Shown here piece by piece: positions 35,601 through 41,712 of a DNA stretch of 64,000 bases. The stretch covers positions 26,810,290-26,874,289 of the forward strand of contig OZ020489.1 in the NCBI GenBank assembly GCA_963971405.1. Direction: 5' to 3'. Position numbers and translations under genes: made by a program. The DNA is from Psococerastis gibbosa (Eukaryota > Arthropoda > Insecta > Psocodea > Psocidae). How positions within the stretch are numbered: position 1 is the stretch's first letter; every line of letters starts with the position of its first letter. A model generated the notes under the pieces. That model was not told the origin of the DNA. It searched no databases and saw only the letters and a list, made by a program, of their open reading frames with translations.

Positions 35601-36664
35601 ATAAATTGGAACTGATTGTGATTGTGAAGAAATCCTTACAGAGACCTCAAAGTTCGGTAGGCTAATTTCCTTGAAATATCGAAATCGGCAATATCGACCA
35701 TCTTTATTTGCGATGATGTGGTCAGTAACATGTCCGACAGTCACGATTTTCTGATGATTTCTTCCGCCTATAGTTACAGACATATATTCAATGCTATAGT
35801 CTACTCTGAATTTTTCTTTTTGTCCCTAGGCCTAGTGTAATTCTATCGTAGGTTGGCATATTCAAGTAGCCACTTTTGACGTCAATGACTGATTTCTTGG
35901 ATTTCTAAGCTATAATACCAATTGAAGACGTCAGGGAAAAAATAGGAAAGGTGCACTTTTGGTCAAAATTGCGATAATTGTTCAGTTTTTAACGTAGTTT
36001 TAAATGGCCGAACTAAATCGGAGAAAAACAAGTCAGGTTCGGCACAAACGGCGTGGGAAAAAACAGTATATACAGGGGAAGAACCGGTCAATTTTTTTTA
36101 AGTGAAACCTGACAGAAGAATGTATTTTCTTTGGTTTTTGTGAAAAAAGGTTAAGTGTATTATACTTTGTTTTGGTATCCACAATACACTTTTGTATTGA
36201 AAGAACCCCTTTTACATTGCAGCATGCTTGTTTTTCCCCGGTCGATTTCGAACCTCACTCACTTGAGTTGATTTTTCTCAAATTCTAGTGAAGTTAAAAC
36301 TATCAGTAGAAGCCAATAACTTGTTCACAACAGTAGTAAGAAGGGATTTGTTGAGAAGGCGCACAAATATTTCTAAAATAATTGGAGTAATAGCGTTTTT
36401 AACGTTAAATTTCGATTTCTTCAAAATCAACTTTTGATCATCTTTCCTGTTTTTCCCCTGACGTCTTCAATTCTTATTCACCTGTAATGTCTGTGTTGCC
36501 ATGTCAGTCACACTGCTTAGTACCTCGGAAGCGTTGTTGCCGAAGCTGCAGGTCAAATTCCAAAGATGGCGGACACTGCTGTTGTCGAAGTCGAAATTAG
36601 ACTCCTCAAGAGGAAAGGTTACGTTTGGATAAAGAAGTGCGGGGAAGAGAGCTCCCCCTGCCAT
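4280..36664 (-). CDS. 5-HT2: 5-HT2-type serotonin receptor, 5' part of the gene (five coding exons, 3' end off window)
   Basis: Class A aminergic GPCR, expected in the plasma membrane, where arthropod 5-HT2 receptors bind serotonin and couple to Gq. The coding exons join in the order 36664-36482, 33684-33243, 14329-14105, 5088-4941, 4432-4280, all with GT/AG borders and codons continuous across each junction, giving 383 complete residues. Visible features: four N-glycosylation sites in exon 1 (N14, N28, N36, N44), a cysteine-rich ectodomain, TM1 with GN (N163 = 1.50), TM2 with LAIAD (D191 = 2.50), the amine-binding Asp D225 (3.32) in TM3, GRY (242-244) where most receptors have DRY, TM4 with W270 (4.50), the ECL2 cysteine C298, TM5 with FYIP (P317 = 5.50), and the start of ICL3 with FRRLGGRF. 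The [13 protein letters not shown] stretch and GFLGYWPLG strongly recall insect 5-HT2 receptors. TM6, TM7 and the tail are missing because the window ends; I found no matching exon between 1 and 4279. Confidence 0.93.
4941..5088 (-). CDS. 5-HT2: 5-HT2 receptor coding exon 4 (ECL2, TM5)
   Basis: 148 bp, entering in phase 1 after CTGTTTAG and leaving in phase 2 before GTAAGA, so it is too short to show as a long open frame. It encodes [18 protein letters not shown] (ECL2 with disulfide cysteine C298), then TM5 with [19 protein letters not shown] and P317. Adding the split Gly and Arg codons gives an uninterrupted reading from TM4 to the start of ICL3. Confidence 0.92.
5612..6052. mobile_element. 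Palindromic Harbinger-like MITE, 441 bp
   Basis: Inverted terminal repeats of about 65 bp begin GGCGGGTATTCCACATACG and end in the exact complement, flanked on both sides by TAA, a probable 3-bp target duplication. Inside lies a second inverted pair around TTTTACTCTATG...CATAGAGTAAAA, also present in the elements at 43258 and 60003. No coding capacity. The PIF/Harbinger assignment rests on the TIR start and the TAA duplication. Confidence 0.75.
7578..7650 (+). tRNA. tRNA-like sequence (probable tRNA pseudogene or SINE head)
   Basis: The 73 bases follow tRNA spacing exactly: acceptor 7 (GAGCTTG / CAAACCC, five of seven pairs), D arm GTC...GAC with A14, G18, G19 and A21, a perfect 5-bp anticodon stem (ACGCC / GGCGT), 7-base loop CCGGTTA, variable AGATC, T arm GTGGG-TTCGAAT-CCTGC and discriminator A. 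Box A and box B are both good. Against function: position 33 is C rather than U, the anticodon would be GGT (not used for Thr in eukaryotes), and the acceptor has two mismatches. Confidence 0.5.
7652..7656 (+). terminator. RNA polymerase III T5 terminator
   Basis: Five T residues begin two bases after the tRNA-like unit, the normal pol III stop position. Confidence 0.5.
9323..10195 (+). CDS. LINE ORF1 protein with PHD finger
   Basis: 290 residues. An N-terminal C4HC3 zinc finger is laid out as C4, C7, C20, C25, H30, C33, C55, C58 (CKNC...YHTKC...WKCAGC), a PHD-type arrangement found in ORF1 of many arthropod LINEs. A charged coiled-coil-like stretch follows (about 65-135), then a segment from about 140 with [10 protein letters not shown] and [10 protein letters not shown] that resembles the baculovirus FP25K-like domain common in these ORF1 proteins. 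Expected role: an RNA-binding chaperone of the retrotransposon particle. No stop or frameshift is present. The start is the first ATG of the frame; the protein ends 28 bp before the ORF2 ATG. Confidence 0.85.
   Translation: MSTCKNCDGKISRYDDTVQCSMKECNQLYHTKCVKITGEEYTDMKQSGDIKQWKCAGCASTTESEERLKIFIGKMFKDMKDTLTSLQDSQVFISKQYDDIVERLNEISSLKKEVETLKDALKKRDKEVEQLQNRLISLEQYGRNRNLEIKEVEVTKGENAEEIVLKVAKELEITLEKSDIEACHRIPNKQGKIPSIIVQFQSTKKRNKMLAQRKKIVTNQQLTGNGNGRIYISENMSPYYRDLAWKARVKAKQMNYKFVWFQNNKVLVRKDENTKDTIVIENEKHLDKLV
10224..13181 (+). CDS. LINE ORF2: endonuclease and reverse transcriptase
   Basis: 985 residues, uninterrupted. An apurinic-like endonuclease occupies about 33-255, with catalytic-site motifs LTETN (E69), LGDFNID (D174, N176) and SDH (D243, H244). 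Reverse transcriptase spans about 455-760, with [18 protein letters not shown] (D610, D616), [11 protein letters not shown] and FADD (701-702) in place of the more usual YADD. The C-terminus ([12 protein letters not shown]...KSWLHSKI) is the conserved end of CR1/Jockey-type ORF2. No RNase H domain is visible. The enzyme would nick target DNA and copy the element's RNA there. It uses A-rich codons, unlike the host exons. Confidence 0.9.
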   Translation: MDGHYVQHNGNTHFKTYETYETWLTDKQSNIGLEIICLNIRSIHKNWNELNVILKGKEGYTFDILVLTETNTITENMSLYTLDGYEQHFYNRKNRRGGGILIYSKNTLTVQCIDTEERQTYEQIHIKLLNKTKIIDIISIYRPPNTDKNNFIIELETQIRTNINNKMPMLVLGDFNIDMKSKNIYKTRLANMTCNYGLIQEIKDYTREEVRNEKLTQSCIDLMYTRGNEAKNRSGVIKHKISDHYMIVINFKIEKNQINQLNNKTINKIDESKMTRLLNEIKWKDAMNLDNADSIYNTIRDNITSIQTQCTTSIKIKKNRPNKDWITEEIKIGIIKRDLLFRKHKHNPKNPAYRQEYNRYRNKLNKYIKNAKNNYYKIKFKTHQGNMRETWNLVSKILGRTVNNIDTIIEKHLGQKYSEDTIVNQFAKSYLENVYKIKHDCDIITNTTVLNYTCDRQMYLPKVQPTVIQEIIDRLKTNKSPGLDGIRINDIKTIKTNISPVIAHLINVSIQTEHIPQMLKIAIHRPIHKTGTYLDYNNYRQIANLTAIDKIIETYIADRLRKYLTDHEIITKHQYGFQKGRSTETLLTEFSDLINNRLNKQEHVLVTFIDYSKAFDLLDCKIMIQQLKKIGIEGKLLKWFQNFMTNRKYIVKYKNKISSEQITTTAIAQGSVLAPLLYLIYTNNLPDGLTTDKSTVFMFADDTAIVVYEKNLGNAVQIMKEKFELLQKYSHDHKLTINGKKTKLMHIRSPQYKTELMRVIKHDNKCLHENKQTYECECTEILETVDEYRYLGITIDYRFKFDIHINNVNKRLRSCLYAFYHIQFYLNYDTMIVIYKALVESLIRYGIQAYGNTTPSQIQNIENIQYRILKIIKNSDKTNKYNKLSKKDLFNKYNVLTVTALFKYITIIKYFYKTEYKQPVTHDIETRSITESRLLTPTITNNYGRQTLKYMIPHIFNDIPNTIKDLKKYREIKQQVKSWLHSKIE
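13367..13914 (+). repeat. Tandem repeat, 2.3 units of 232-246 bp
   Basis: Units begin CCCCGGTATTAAAATCA at 13367, 13613 and 13845; the last is cut at about 13914. Unit 1 is 14 bp longer because of an internal duplication of TTCTTCTTACA. The array starts directly after the LINE's A-tail. A diverged inverted piece of the same unit lies at 39690-39812, so this is a dispersed family. Confidence 0.85.
14105..14329 (-). CDS. 5-HT2: 5-HT2 receptor coding exon 3 (TM3, ICL2, TM4)
   Basis: 225 bp, phase 1 at both ends, acceptor TTTTTTCAG and donor G|GTAAGT. It holds the conserved TM3 cysteine C218, the amine-binding Asp D225, then [13 protein letters not shown]: the DRY arginine is present but the acidic residue is Gly. 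TM4 contains W270 and ends in SSSITVLG, matching the 5-HT2 family. Separated from exon 2 by an 18.9-kb intron. Confidence 0.93.
14490..14620 (+). repeat. Dispersed repeat, CTGGTCACCTCCG family, copy 1
   Basis: Shares, in order, CTTGGT..GTGTGCACAG, GGGAAACATGGTAGGAC, CTGGTCACCTCCGA, TAATCGTGTGACTT and CCACTATAATC with 33800-33990 (+) and 24300-24490 (-). Family unassigned. Confidence 0.7.
15890..16030. mobile_element. Palindromic Harbinger-like MITE, 141 bp
   Basis: Almost wholly self-complementary: GGCGGGGATTCCA...TGGAATCCCCGCC, arms with CAATAGTGATATTAAATG, centre around a double GTCTGCTA / TAGCAGAC motif. Close relative of 35277-35417 and 27814-27965. Confidence 0.8.
16104..16527 (+). repeat. 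Perfect tandem duplication, 2 x 207 bp, period 217
   Basis: 16104-16310 is repeated base for base at 16321-16527, with a 10-bp spacer. The sequence is not otherwise repeated in the window and has no open frame. Confidence 0.95.
17640..17940 (+). repeat. Dispersed GGGTTCCTGGGACCTCAAA repeat with GACA microsatellite
   Basis: An ATCGACCGAGTAGTTTGCAA...CAGACAGACAGACAG run leads into GGGTTCCTGGGACCTCAAA and AAATCTCGGAATCAAAAATT. Related copies are at 24190-24290 (+), 37235-37385 (-), and fragments near 1140 and 2868. The layout (short-repeat run plus a conserved block) is typical of LINE 3' ends, but no coding part is attached. Confidence 0.65.
18152..18324. mobile_element. hAT-like MITE, 173 bp, 8-bp target duplication
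   Basis: Terminal repeats CAGGGCCGTGCCCAGG / CCTGGGCAGGGCCTTG, flanked on both sides by TACTGTAA (18144-18151 and 18325-18332). Two G/C runs inside face each other. No coding capacity. Confidence 0.8.
19574..19794. mobile_element. Palindromic Harbinger-like MITE, 221 bp
   Basis: Ends GGCGGCAATTCCACCGGC and its complement, arms containing TGATTTGAGATTTTTTGTTT. Its centre is AT-rich and self-complementary (TTATAATAG). Same subfamily as the element split by a solo LTR at 55955-57844. Confidence 0.8.
20356..21049. repeat. Cluster of four long poly(T) tracts
   Basis: T27 at 20356-20382, T41 at 20479-20519, T34 at 20600-20633 and T26 at 21024-21049. The first three are separated by two short islands of about 80-95 bp, the second of which folds (CTGGGCAA-CGAG-TTGCCCAG). 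After the third comes a (TA)-rich block to about 20750. The tracts read as A-tails on the minus strand, so the islands may be tiny retroposed sequences. Confidence 0.75.
20824..21126. mobile_element. MITE-like fold-back with GGCGGATTAA ends
   Basis: CAGCGGCGGATTAAATGGGGG on the left and, on the right, a complement ending TTTAATCCGCCACTG. A poly(T) tract sits inside. The termini resemble the hAT-like element at 52382-52648. No clear target duplication. Confidence 0.5.
22998..23170 (+). mobile_element. tRNA-derived SINE
   Basis: The tRNA-like head has a box A-like GTAGAGTAGTGGAACGG and box B GGTTCGAGTCCC, followed by a body containing GCAGGCGGTCCCGGGCTTT. A degraded body copy is at 58710-58790, and the box B region recurs at 34375-34400 on the minus strand. 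An AT-rich tail follows. Confidence 0.6.
23770..24030. repeat. Dispersed repeat with internal (AAT)n, copy 1
   Basis: Shares with 60650-60940 an (AAT)n run, then GGCATGGTATGTTATGCA-like sequence, AATTTCTTC, TTCAAAACCAAA and TTTGTTACTC in the same order. Unassigned family. Confidence 0.5.
24190..24290 (+). repeat. Dispersed GGGTTCCTGGGACCTCAAA repeat, second copy
   Basis: GGGTTCCTGGGACCTCAAAA, then TCGAAATCTCGTAATCAAAA and CATCACAACGCTTTCCC, matching 17850-17935. Confidence 0.65.
24300..24490 (-). repeat. Dispersed repeat, CTGGTCACCTCCG family, copy 2
   Basis: Minus-strand member with ACTTGGTAGTGTGCACAG, GGCAGGGGAACATGGTGGG, GATAACCCGCTGAGA and GGAATCCACTATAATC. More diverged in its second half. 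Confidence 0.65.
26413..26600. mobile_element. hAT-like MITE with GGCGGATCCA ends
   Basis: Left end CAAGGGCGGATCCAGCGG, right end complementary to CAGTTGCGGATCTACGG, with long G and C runs just inside. Target duplication not convincing. Confidence 0.55.
27738..28228. mobile_element. Non-autonomous hAT element, 491 bp, with a nested MITE
   Basis: Terminal repeats CCGTGGTTCCCAAACTT and complement of CAATGGTTCCCAAACTG, the classic hAT end, flanked by exact 8-bp duplications AACTAGAC (27730-27737 and 28229-28236). A second inverted pair containing CACCGCGGTGCC lies near the right end. No transposase. A Harbinger-like MITE (27814-27965) is inserted inside. Confidence 0.88.
27814..27965. mobile_element. 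Palindromic Harbinger-like MITE nested in a hAT element, 152 bp
   Basis: Nearly perfect self-complement: GGCGCCAATTACACCGACG...TGGCGCC, arms with CAATAGTGATGGTACTGGTG, centre AGACAGTCT flanked by CAGACATTT / AAATGTCTG. An apparent 72-residue open frame here is just the palindrome. Confidence 0.85.
29060..29740 (+). repeat. Long dispersed repeat, copy A (about 680 bp)
   Basis: Shares a continuous series of blocks with 47665-48245 (+) and 54355-54950 (-): GCAGACCCTGCTTTTCCTC, GACTGGACGCCATCTT, CATTCCTCTGCGACCAATAT, ATAGTGGATCTAGCTGGTTA, GTTTCATCAAAATCAGATAA. An AT-rich microsatellite is near its end. No coding capacity. Confidence 0.8.
30729..31132 (+). pseudogene. 5'-truncated LINE (end of ORF2 plus tail)
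   Basis: From about 30729 the frame reads [10 protein letters not shown]...[16 protein letters not shown]...[12 protein letters not shown], the conserved C-terminus of a CR1/Jockey-type ORF2 and similar in layout to the end of the intact LINE ORF2 (KSWLHSKI). After a short 3' UTR come (ATTC)n units at 31092-31132, a microsatellite tail typical of CR1/L2-like elements. Everything upstream of the last ~60 codons is missing. Confidence 0.75.
31134..31698 (+). pseudogene. 5'-truncated LINE with RNase H-distal ORF2 end, 11-bp target duplication
   Basis: The frame ending at 31573 reads [13 protein letters not shown]...[19 protein letters not shown]...[16 protein letters not shown], the zinc-knuckle C-terminus of I/Jockey-type LINEs whose ORF2 carries RNase H. 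The 3' UTR ends in an A-rich tail. Exact ATTCAAATACA duplications (31123-31133 and 31699-31709) mark the insertion. It landed in the (ATTC)n tail of the LINE fragment to its left. Confidence 0.85.
33243..33684 (-). CDS. 5-HT2: 5-HT2 receptor coding exon 2 (ectodomain, TM1, TM2)
   Basis: Residues 62-208 plus one base of codon 209. The acceptor is TTTGGTTCCAG and the donor G|GTGAGT (phase 1). The first ~85 residues are extracellular and hold a dozen cysteines, suggesting a disulfide-bonded ectodomain. TM1 is about 148-171 (GGLGNILV with N163). TM2 is about 182-204 ([13 protein letters not shown] with D191). The last codon is split as G|GT and becomes Gly with exon 3, restoring the family motif GFLGYWPLG. 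Confidence 0.92.
33800..33990 (+). repeat. Dispersed repeat, CTGGTCACCTCCG family, copy 3
   Basis: The best preserved copy: AACTTGGTAGTGTGCACAG, GGGGAACATGGTGGGACAT, GATAACGCGCTGAG, CTGGTCACCTCCGA, TTCCCCAAGTGGTTCGGAAT, CCACTATAATC. Confidence 0.7.
34370..34440 (-). mobile_element. SINE head fragment
   Basis: On the minus strand a 26-bp block around GTTGGTTCGAGTCCCACAC is identical to the box B region of the SINE at 22998; the sequence upstream of it differs. Confidence 0.5.
35277..35417. mobile_element. Palindromic Harbinger-like MITE, 141 bp
   Basis: GGCGCAGATTCCACCAACG...GGTGGGATCAGCGCC, with arms CAATAGTGATATTAA and a perfect centre TTTTAGACAGTCTAAAA between copies of GTGGTAGCAGACAT and its complement. 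Confidence 0.85.
36482..36664 (-). CDS. 5-HT2: 5-HT2 receptor coding exon 1 (N-terminus)
   Basis: 61 codons from ATG at 36664 to a phase-0 donor (CAG|GTGAATAAG). It encodes an extracellular N-terminus with four N-x-S/T sites and no obvious cleavable signal peptide, as is usual for aminergic receptors. The ATG context (GGCACATGG) is acceptable. The ATG was chosen because it opens the longest frame reading into the donor and the next exon continues in phase 0. Confidence 0.8.
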
Positions 36665-36744
36665 GTGCCAGGCCTTCTCACGTCACTGCGCCATCCCTCA
36701 TTTGCGTCGCTTCATCCCGCCTTTTTTTAGTTCCACTGTCACAT
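36665..36744 (-). promoter_or_regulatory. 5' leader of the 5-HT2 receptor mRNA with several upstream ORFs
   Basis: A good acceptor (GTTTTCCTTTCAG) ends at 36745, so the exon that carries the start codon begins at 36744 and is preceded by at least one non-coding exon I cannot locate. Its first six bases are ATGTGA, a start-stop element. Three more short upstream ORFs (starting ATGAAG, ATGAGG and ATGGCG) all end before the main ATG at 36664. Such leaders generally reduce translation of the main frame; that effect here is inference. Confidence 0.6.
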
Positions 36745-37144
36745 CTGAAAGGAAAACGAAGCATTGAATAAAACGCCAGATTAAAACATGGGTGGGGTAA
36801 CTTCAAACCCAATTTATCAAACAACAGACTTTTTTGCCTCCGCTCACGGGCTCGCTTCTCATAAGAGCCTCGGCAGGGACTCGAACCTAGTTGATTATTT
36901 CCTCTTGCCCGGGGGCTATAGAGTTGGTATTATAATTGTTTATTACGGTAAATTAGTAAATTGAAAGGTATATTTTGCAGTGCCAATGCTCAAAGATCCT
37001 TCCATAAGCAAAAGGTTTGAGAGTGATACATTCCTTGGAGGGGATTTCTTGTTTATTTGGCTGGACTTTCTTATTAGTTGAGGTATGCTTGACTAAGTTG
37101 TTATTATTAATTTTCTATTGTTTTCCTACATATACGTTTGTACT

Positions 37145-37235
37145 GTATAACTCTGTGACTCAACACGAGTACTAACCTACAGAGGCGACTGAAGAAGTCA
37201 CTTGGATACATTCATTAAATCTTTTGTATGCGATT
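37145..37235 (+). repeat. Dispersed repeat, ACTAACCTACAGAGGCGACTG family, second copy
   Basis: Matches 54200-54290 block for block (ACTAACCTACAGAGGCGACT, GGATACATTCATTAAAT, TGCGATTAATC). Confidence 0.6.
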
Positions 37236-37348
37236 AATCTTTAAAAAAAAATGAAAGCTTTATGATTGTCAAAATTTTTGATTTCAAGATTTCATCGAAA
37301 TTACGCGTTTTGAGGTCCCAGGAACCCAATAAACTGGTTTTAATGAAA

Positions 37349-37379
<31 letters not shown>

Positions 37380-37385
37380 TCTTCG
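37235..37385 (-). repeat. Dispersed GGGTTCCTGGGACCTCAAA repeat, inverted copy, with TGTC microsatellite
   Basis: Complement of the 17640-17940 repeat, including seven TGTC units at about 37350-37377 on the plus strand. Directly abuts the MITE that starts at 37405. Confidence 0.65.
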
Positions 37386-37404
37386 ATTGATGAAATTTGG
37401 CAAG

Positions 37405-37830
37405 GGGCCGTCCATCAATCACGTGATGTTTTTTTAAAACATTTTTTAACCCCCTCCCCCTTGGTGATACGTGGTGAGGCTTAAGACTACCCCCTCCCCC
37501 CATCCAAAATCACGTGTATATTTTAGTATCTACAAAGAATCTTAAAATTTTTATAATATTATTTTATTTTTAAATACAGGTATAATCTAATTTTATTCTA
37601 TTGTAGAAAATTAAGAACCATGTTAAAAATGTCTAGACAGAAAGGTTGCAGGTTGTTTTTGACTGGCATAAAAACAATATTGAAGGAAGGTGTAATCATG
37701 CGATCATGCATTTGACGAAAAAATAAATACACGTGATATCTTACTACACCCCCTCCCCCCTTGTGATATTTCGTGATTTTTGCCGAACCCCCCCCCTTTT
37801 CAAACCTCACGTGATTAATGGACGGCACCC
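37405..37830. mobile_element. Fold-back DNA element with GGGCCGTCCAT ends, 426 bp
   Basis: Left end GGGCCGTCCATCAATCACG, right end complementary to GGGTGCCGTCCATTAATCA. Just inside each end lies a C-rich block (ACCCCCTCCCCC). Flanks suggest AAG on both sides, but the duplication is uncertain. No transposase. Confidence 0.65.
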
Positions 37831-38352
37831 AAGTAAGTAGGTTTAAAAAATCATATCCAGGGATATTTTTATTTTATTTAACTCAATAACTCAATTTTGG
37901 CGAGTTTTACTCATATTTACCTATAGACCCCATGATTAAAACACAAACCCATGGATCTCAGTAGGAATTGTGCAGAGAAACTTCAAACAAAAACAAAATG
38001 TTGTCAATCGTTTATACAGTCTCACTGTGAAATACTGGGAGGCACCGCCAAGTTCAGTTCCAAATCAATGATCATGGCGTGACCCACCCTGATCCCTTTA
38101 CTCGCAGTTTTAGAACATAATTGTTAAGGATATCAACGAGTGCAAAAATGATTAAGGTAGACTACATATTCAATACATAGTGCGAGTAGTCACATACCGT
38201 AACAAATAATACAGTACAAATACATAAATAAAGTTATAATAGACCTACGGTAGTCTTTAAGTCTCCTTATAATTGTACATAAATATATCACTTGTATAAA
38301 CTTAAAATTTGAAAATGTAGATCCCATATATTAGAATTCTACCAATGCTATA

Positions 38353-38580
38353 TTAGGGGTTGTACAAAATAATCTTCTTCATGAGTTGCAATCTAGGGAT
38401 TGGTTTGCAGCGAATTTTGTATTTTCTCATCCACTCTTGTCCGTTTTGTGCGGTCCTTTTCAGTTCTTTGTAGGTGTCGCACCCTAGGTCCTTCATGACA
38501 TCCTCTAGGTACTCCTTCCTCTGTCGTCCTCTTGAATTCGTGCTTTCAACCATACCCTCAATTATTGTGAGGAGCCCATC
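38353..38580 (-). pseudogene. LINE ORF2 C-terminal fragment
   Basis: Reads LLTIIEGMVESTNSRGRQRK and then EYLEDVMKDLGCDTYKELKR-TAQ, the conserved end of many LINE reverse transcriptases (RGRPRK...D....Y..LKR.AQ...W). No upstream RT domain remains. A second, shorter piece of the same kind lies at 42985-43047. Confidence 0.6.
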
Positions 38581-39689
38581 GTGTCACAGTATAATAATGG
38601 TGATATAAAATCCATTTCGCATTAAGAAGACTAAATTTTATAAAATTCATAAAAAAAGTTGAAAAAAACTACAAAATGACTTTATTACAATGAAAAAGAA
38701 TTGTTGCCAGCCCTCACCATTTGTCTATTACAATTCAAGCCGTAAACCATTGCCTCTGAGGGTCTTAAGTTTTATGTTGAATAGATTTTTCATTTGTAAA
38801 TAAATTGGTTTGAGAGAGTTTTAGGTCTAAATGTCAGGTAATGGAATTCAGGGAGAATCGTTTTTAATAGCATCATTATTTTCTGCTCAGTTGATTTTGT
38901 TTAGTCTTTTTTTTGGAACAAAGATTTGTTAAACTTCGTAAAATTCCATTGTATTGCTATGTTTGGAGTTGTTTTGGAATTCAGGATTAATTTAATTTAT
39001 CAACATTACGTTCGATGGTACATCGAAATTTTCTTTTATCGCGTTGGCGATCTGACCTCTGCATTTAAATTCACGAGGACTCGGATTATACAAATACAAT
39101 TTATCCGTGTTATTTTTTCCACGCCTTCAGATGATAACATTTGAAGTTCAAGCTATTTAACTAAATTATTATTTCATTTCAATTCTTATTATGTATGCAG
39201 CAATGAAACAAAATTTTACACTTATAGCGTAATGAACAAGTCCCCCCGCTGACATACAGTATTTGGGGAAGGGAATGTAGGCTCCCATGAACGAATTTAC
39301 AGCTTTCAAAAAAGTTTAAAGAAGTTTAAGAGTGCTTATCACGACTATTTTATGGCTATGTATGGTGTGTCAGTGGTGTGTACAAAAATGGTCTATTAAA
39401 GTGATAAATTGTACCTATATATAATCGTTTATTTTTTTTAAATTAAATTTGTAATTTTGTGTAAAATTGTATTATAATATATTATGGGATAATTTTATGG
39501 GGGGACCGAAAGACCCAAAATTCGCTCACATGGAAAATAAAGACAATTTTCTTTATAAAGCATTATTTTGATTGTGATTAGCTTTTGACGAGAACGTCTA
39601 AACTCATCTCAGTTAACAATTTTTGGAGCTTTATTGATTACGCCGGGAACACTTATCTTATCCACCTGCAGCCCGATCATGGCGATTTT

Positions 39690-39812
39690 AATACCGGGGT
39701 TAATAAAATACCATGTCACGTGATGGTATTAATTCAATTGTTTAAAATAAATTAAAAGTAATTTCAAAATGTTTTCAATTGTGATGCTGGCAATACTGAA
39801 GAACTGAACGGA
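39690..39812 (-). repeat. Inverted, diverged copy of the 13367 tandem-repeat unit
   Basis: The complement reads GAACTGAAGAACTG-like sequence through CCATCACGTGACATGG and into CCCCGGTATTAAAAT, the same order as in the tandem array, with indels. Confidence 0.7.
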
Positions 39813-40348
39813 CGCGACGCTGCCGTAGCAAATATAAAATTAATATAAATAATGCGTAGTAGCATAATGTAAACATATGCCCGAGAAATAAACATTAAAA
39901 TGAAAAGTTTTAATTTTGAAATATTATAAATATATAAAAATTATAAATAATTTGTCTAAATCTAAGGCAGACAAAATATGGAAACTCACCAAAAATATAG
40001 CCGAAGATCATTCAACTGTTTTAATAGACTAAATTTTAATTTTCGGCGCTTAGCACTCTTGCAACGAATACCAACAACCCCCCGCCCCAAAGCTGGGCTG
40101 TGGCCCAGTTAGCCCAGTGGGTAAATCAGGCCCTTGTATACAATGAAACATTAGAAGTGCTTACTATGAGCTATAATTATTATGATAAGTTGTATCTGGA
40201 CGTGGTTACTGTTATGTTGGCAGCTAAATGAAGCTGGCTAGGACTGCTGAGTGGAGAAACGGAACGGTGTGCTGACAAAGGATGATAGCGTTGTAAACAG
40301 CTTTTTGGAAATCTGTACTGGGAGGTTGCTTATATTTACATTTACATT

Positions 40349-40558
40349 TCACACTTTACCCCTAATACAATCATTCGAATTGGCAGTTGGCAAATGGCTT
40401 AGGCCGGATATAGATTTCAGGTCCTCCGGAAGCTTGCTGCCATACATATCCATAGCCAGCCATATCCCCATAGCTAGGTTGACACGAACAGTTCGCAGCC
40501 TGCCACCACCCCTCGTAGAATATCCATGGACTTGATTATTTCTCATAAATTCCGACAT
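40349..40558 (-). pseudogene. Probable LINE ORF2 remnant
   Basis: The minus-strand frame contains NNQVHGYSTRGGGRLRT and, 25 residues on, MYGSKLPEDLKSI. This follows the H-x-Y-x-T-R ... LP..IK pattern at the end of CR1/Jockey ORF2 proteins. Short and without other RT motifs, so the call is tentative. Confidence 0.35.
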
Positions 40559-41712
40559 ATGGCTCCTTACGTAAAAATCAGACTTTGTATTTTTAAATAT
40601 AAGGAGCTATAAGGATGTTGCGAAACTTAAACAGTGGTTTTGCCGTGATCATGCGGATTGATCTTTCTTGCAGTCTGAGAATTTTTATTATTTCAGAGGA
40701 TGACCCCTATATAACCTAGGTTATATTATGACGTAATCTGGTATTGGTGAATCCCAACTTGGTTGTTATCAGACAGGTCAAGCTCGAAGTCTACTAACCA
40801 ATGTTTTATTTATTATGTGATCAAGGTTCACCACCAAAAAATGTTCTTTATTAAGGGAGTTTCTTTCTTATCCGAGTCCCTACTAAGCGAGTTCTACTGA
40901 ACTATATATACTATATATATATATTGTAAGTACCACATGTATACAGTATTTTGCTGTGTTGAGCAGCTGGCATATGTTCAAAACATTCCCCGCCGCGCCG
41001 CCAAGTTTTCGTGGGCTAATGAATATTGTTTTCGGCAAGCCTTTGGTCTCTATGACTTATCTATCAAAAATTGATGAATGTCCCTCTCATTTGTAAGCAT
41101 CTTTTCATCAGCCCCATTCATCTCATCTATAGTGTAAACGTAATGTATGTAACCGTAGGCTAGTTTTCAGTTATGTCGAGCACAAGTTCACTGATATAAA
41201 AAATAGGGATGGAATGGATTGGGACGGGACAGGACGCCAGGTCCAGACAACAGTTTTCGTTGTGGGACGGGTCACGGGGCGGGACAGCGGTTGTCACTGC
41301 TGGAATGAACGACTGACTTCCTTGACCCCTCGGCAGAAATAGGTGAAATGAAAAGCGGTTCCACAATTTCTCCTGGTGAAAAAAATTATTCGAATAAACC
41401 CTGCCAGAGGAGTCGACTCACAGATGAGCCGGTGACTGCAATCCTATGTATTCAGTTTAAATTTTAGAACCTAGTCCAGGGTTTTCGGGTAAATAATTGG
41501 TATGATATACAGTAGGTAGCCTTCTACAGCAATATAACAAACGCAATATGTCAGAAGCTAACCATGCAAAGAGGCCTATATAATATGCTCTTTGCTTTAA
41601 ATTTTACGCATATTTATGGAAGACCCGGCGGTGACTGTATGAATGGCTGTCCCTTCCGCGACCCAAAATTGCTGACACTTTCCGCGAATGACGAATGTCA
41701 AGGCCTATTCTG

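Larger units (their letters stand above)
33685..36481 (-). other. 5-HT2 receptor intron 1
   Basis: A 2.8-kb intron. Contents: a member of the dispersed CTGGTCACCTCCG repeat family (33800-33990), a SINE-like fragment (about 34370-34440), two diverged copies of a short stretch at about 34910-35010 and 35150-35260 (both with CAATAGCCAACTTGAAAAAG), and a palindromic MITE (35277-35417). Nothing else recognised. Confidence 0.8.

Noticed and set aside
36840..36900. Box B-like GGTTCGAGTCC on the minus strand
   Set aside because: No matching box A at tRNA spacing and no clear arms; a degraded SINE is possible but not supportable.
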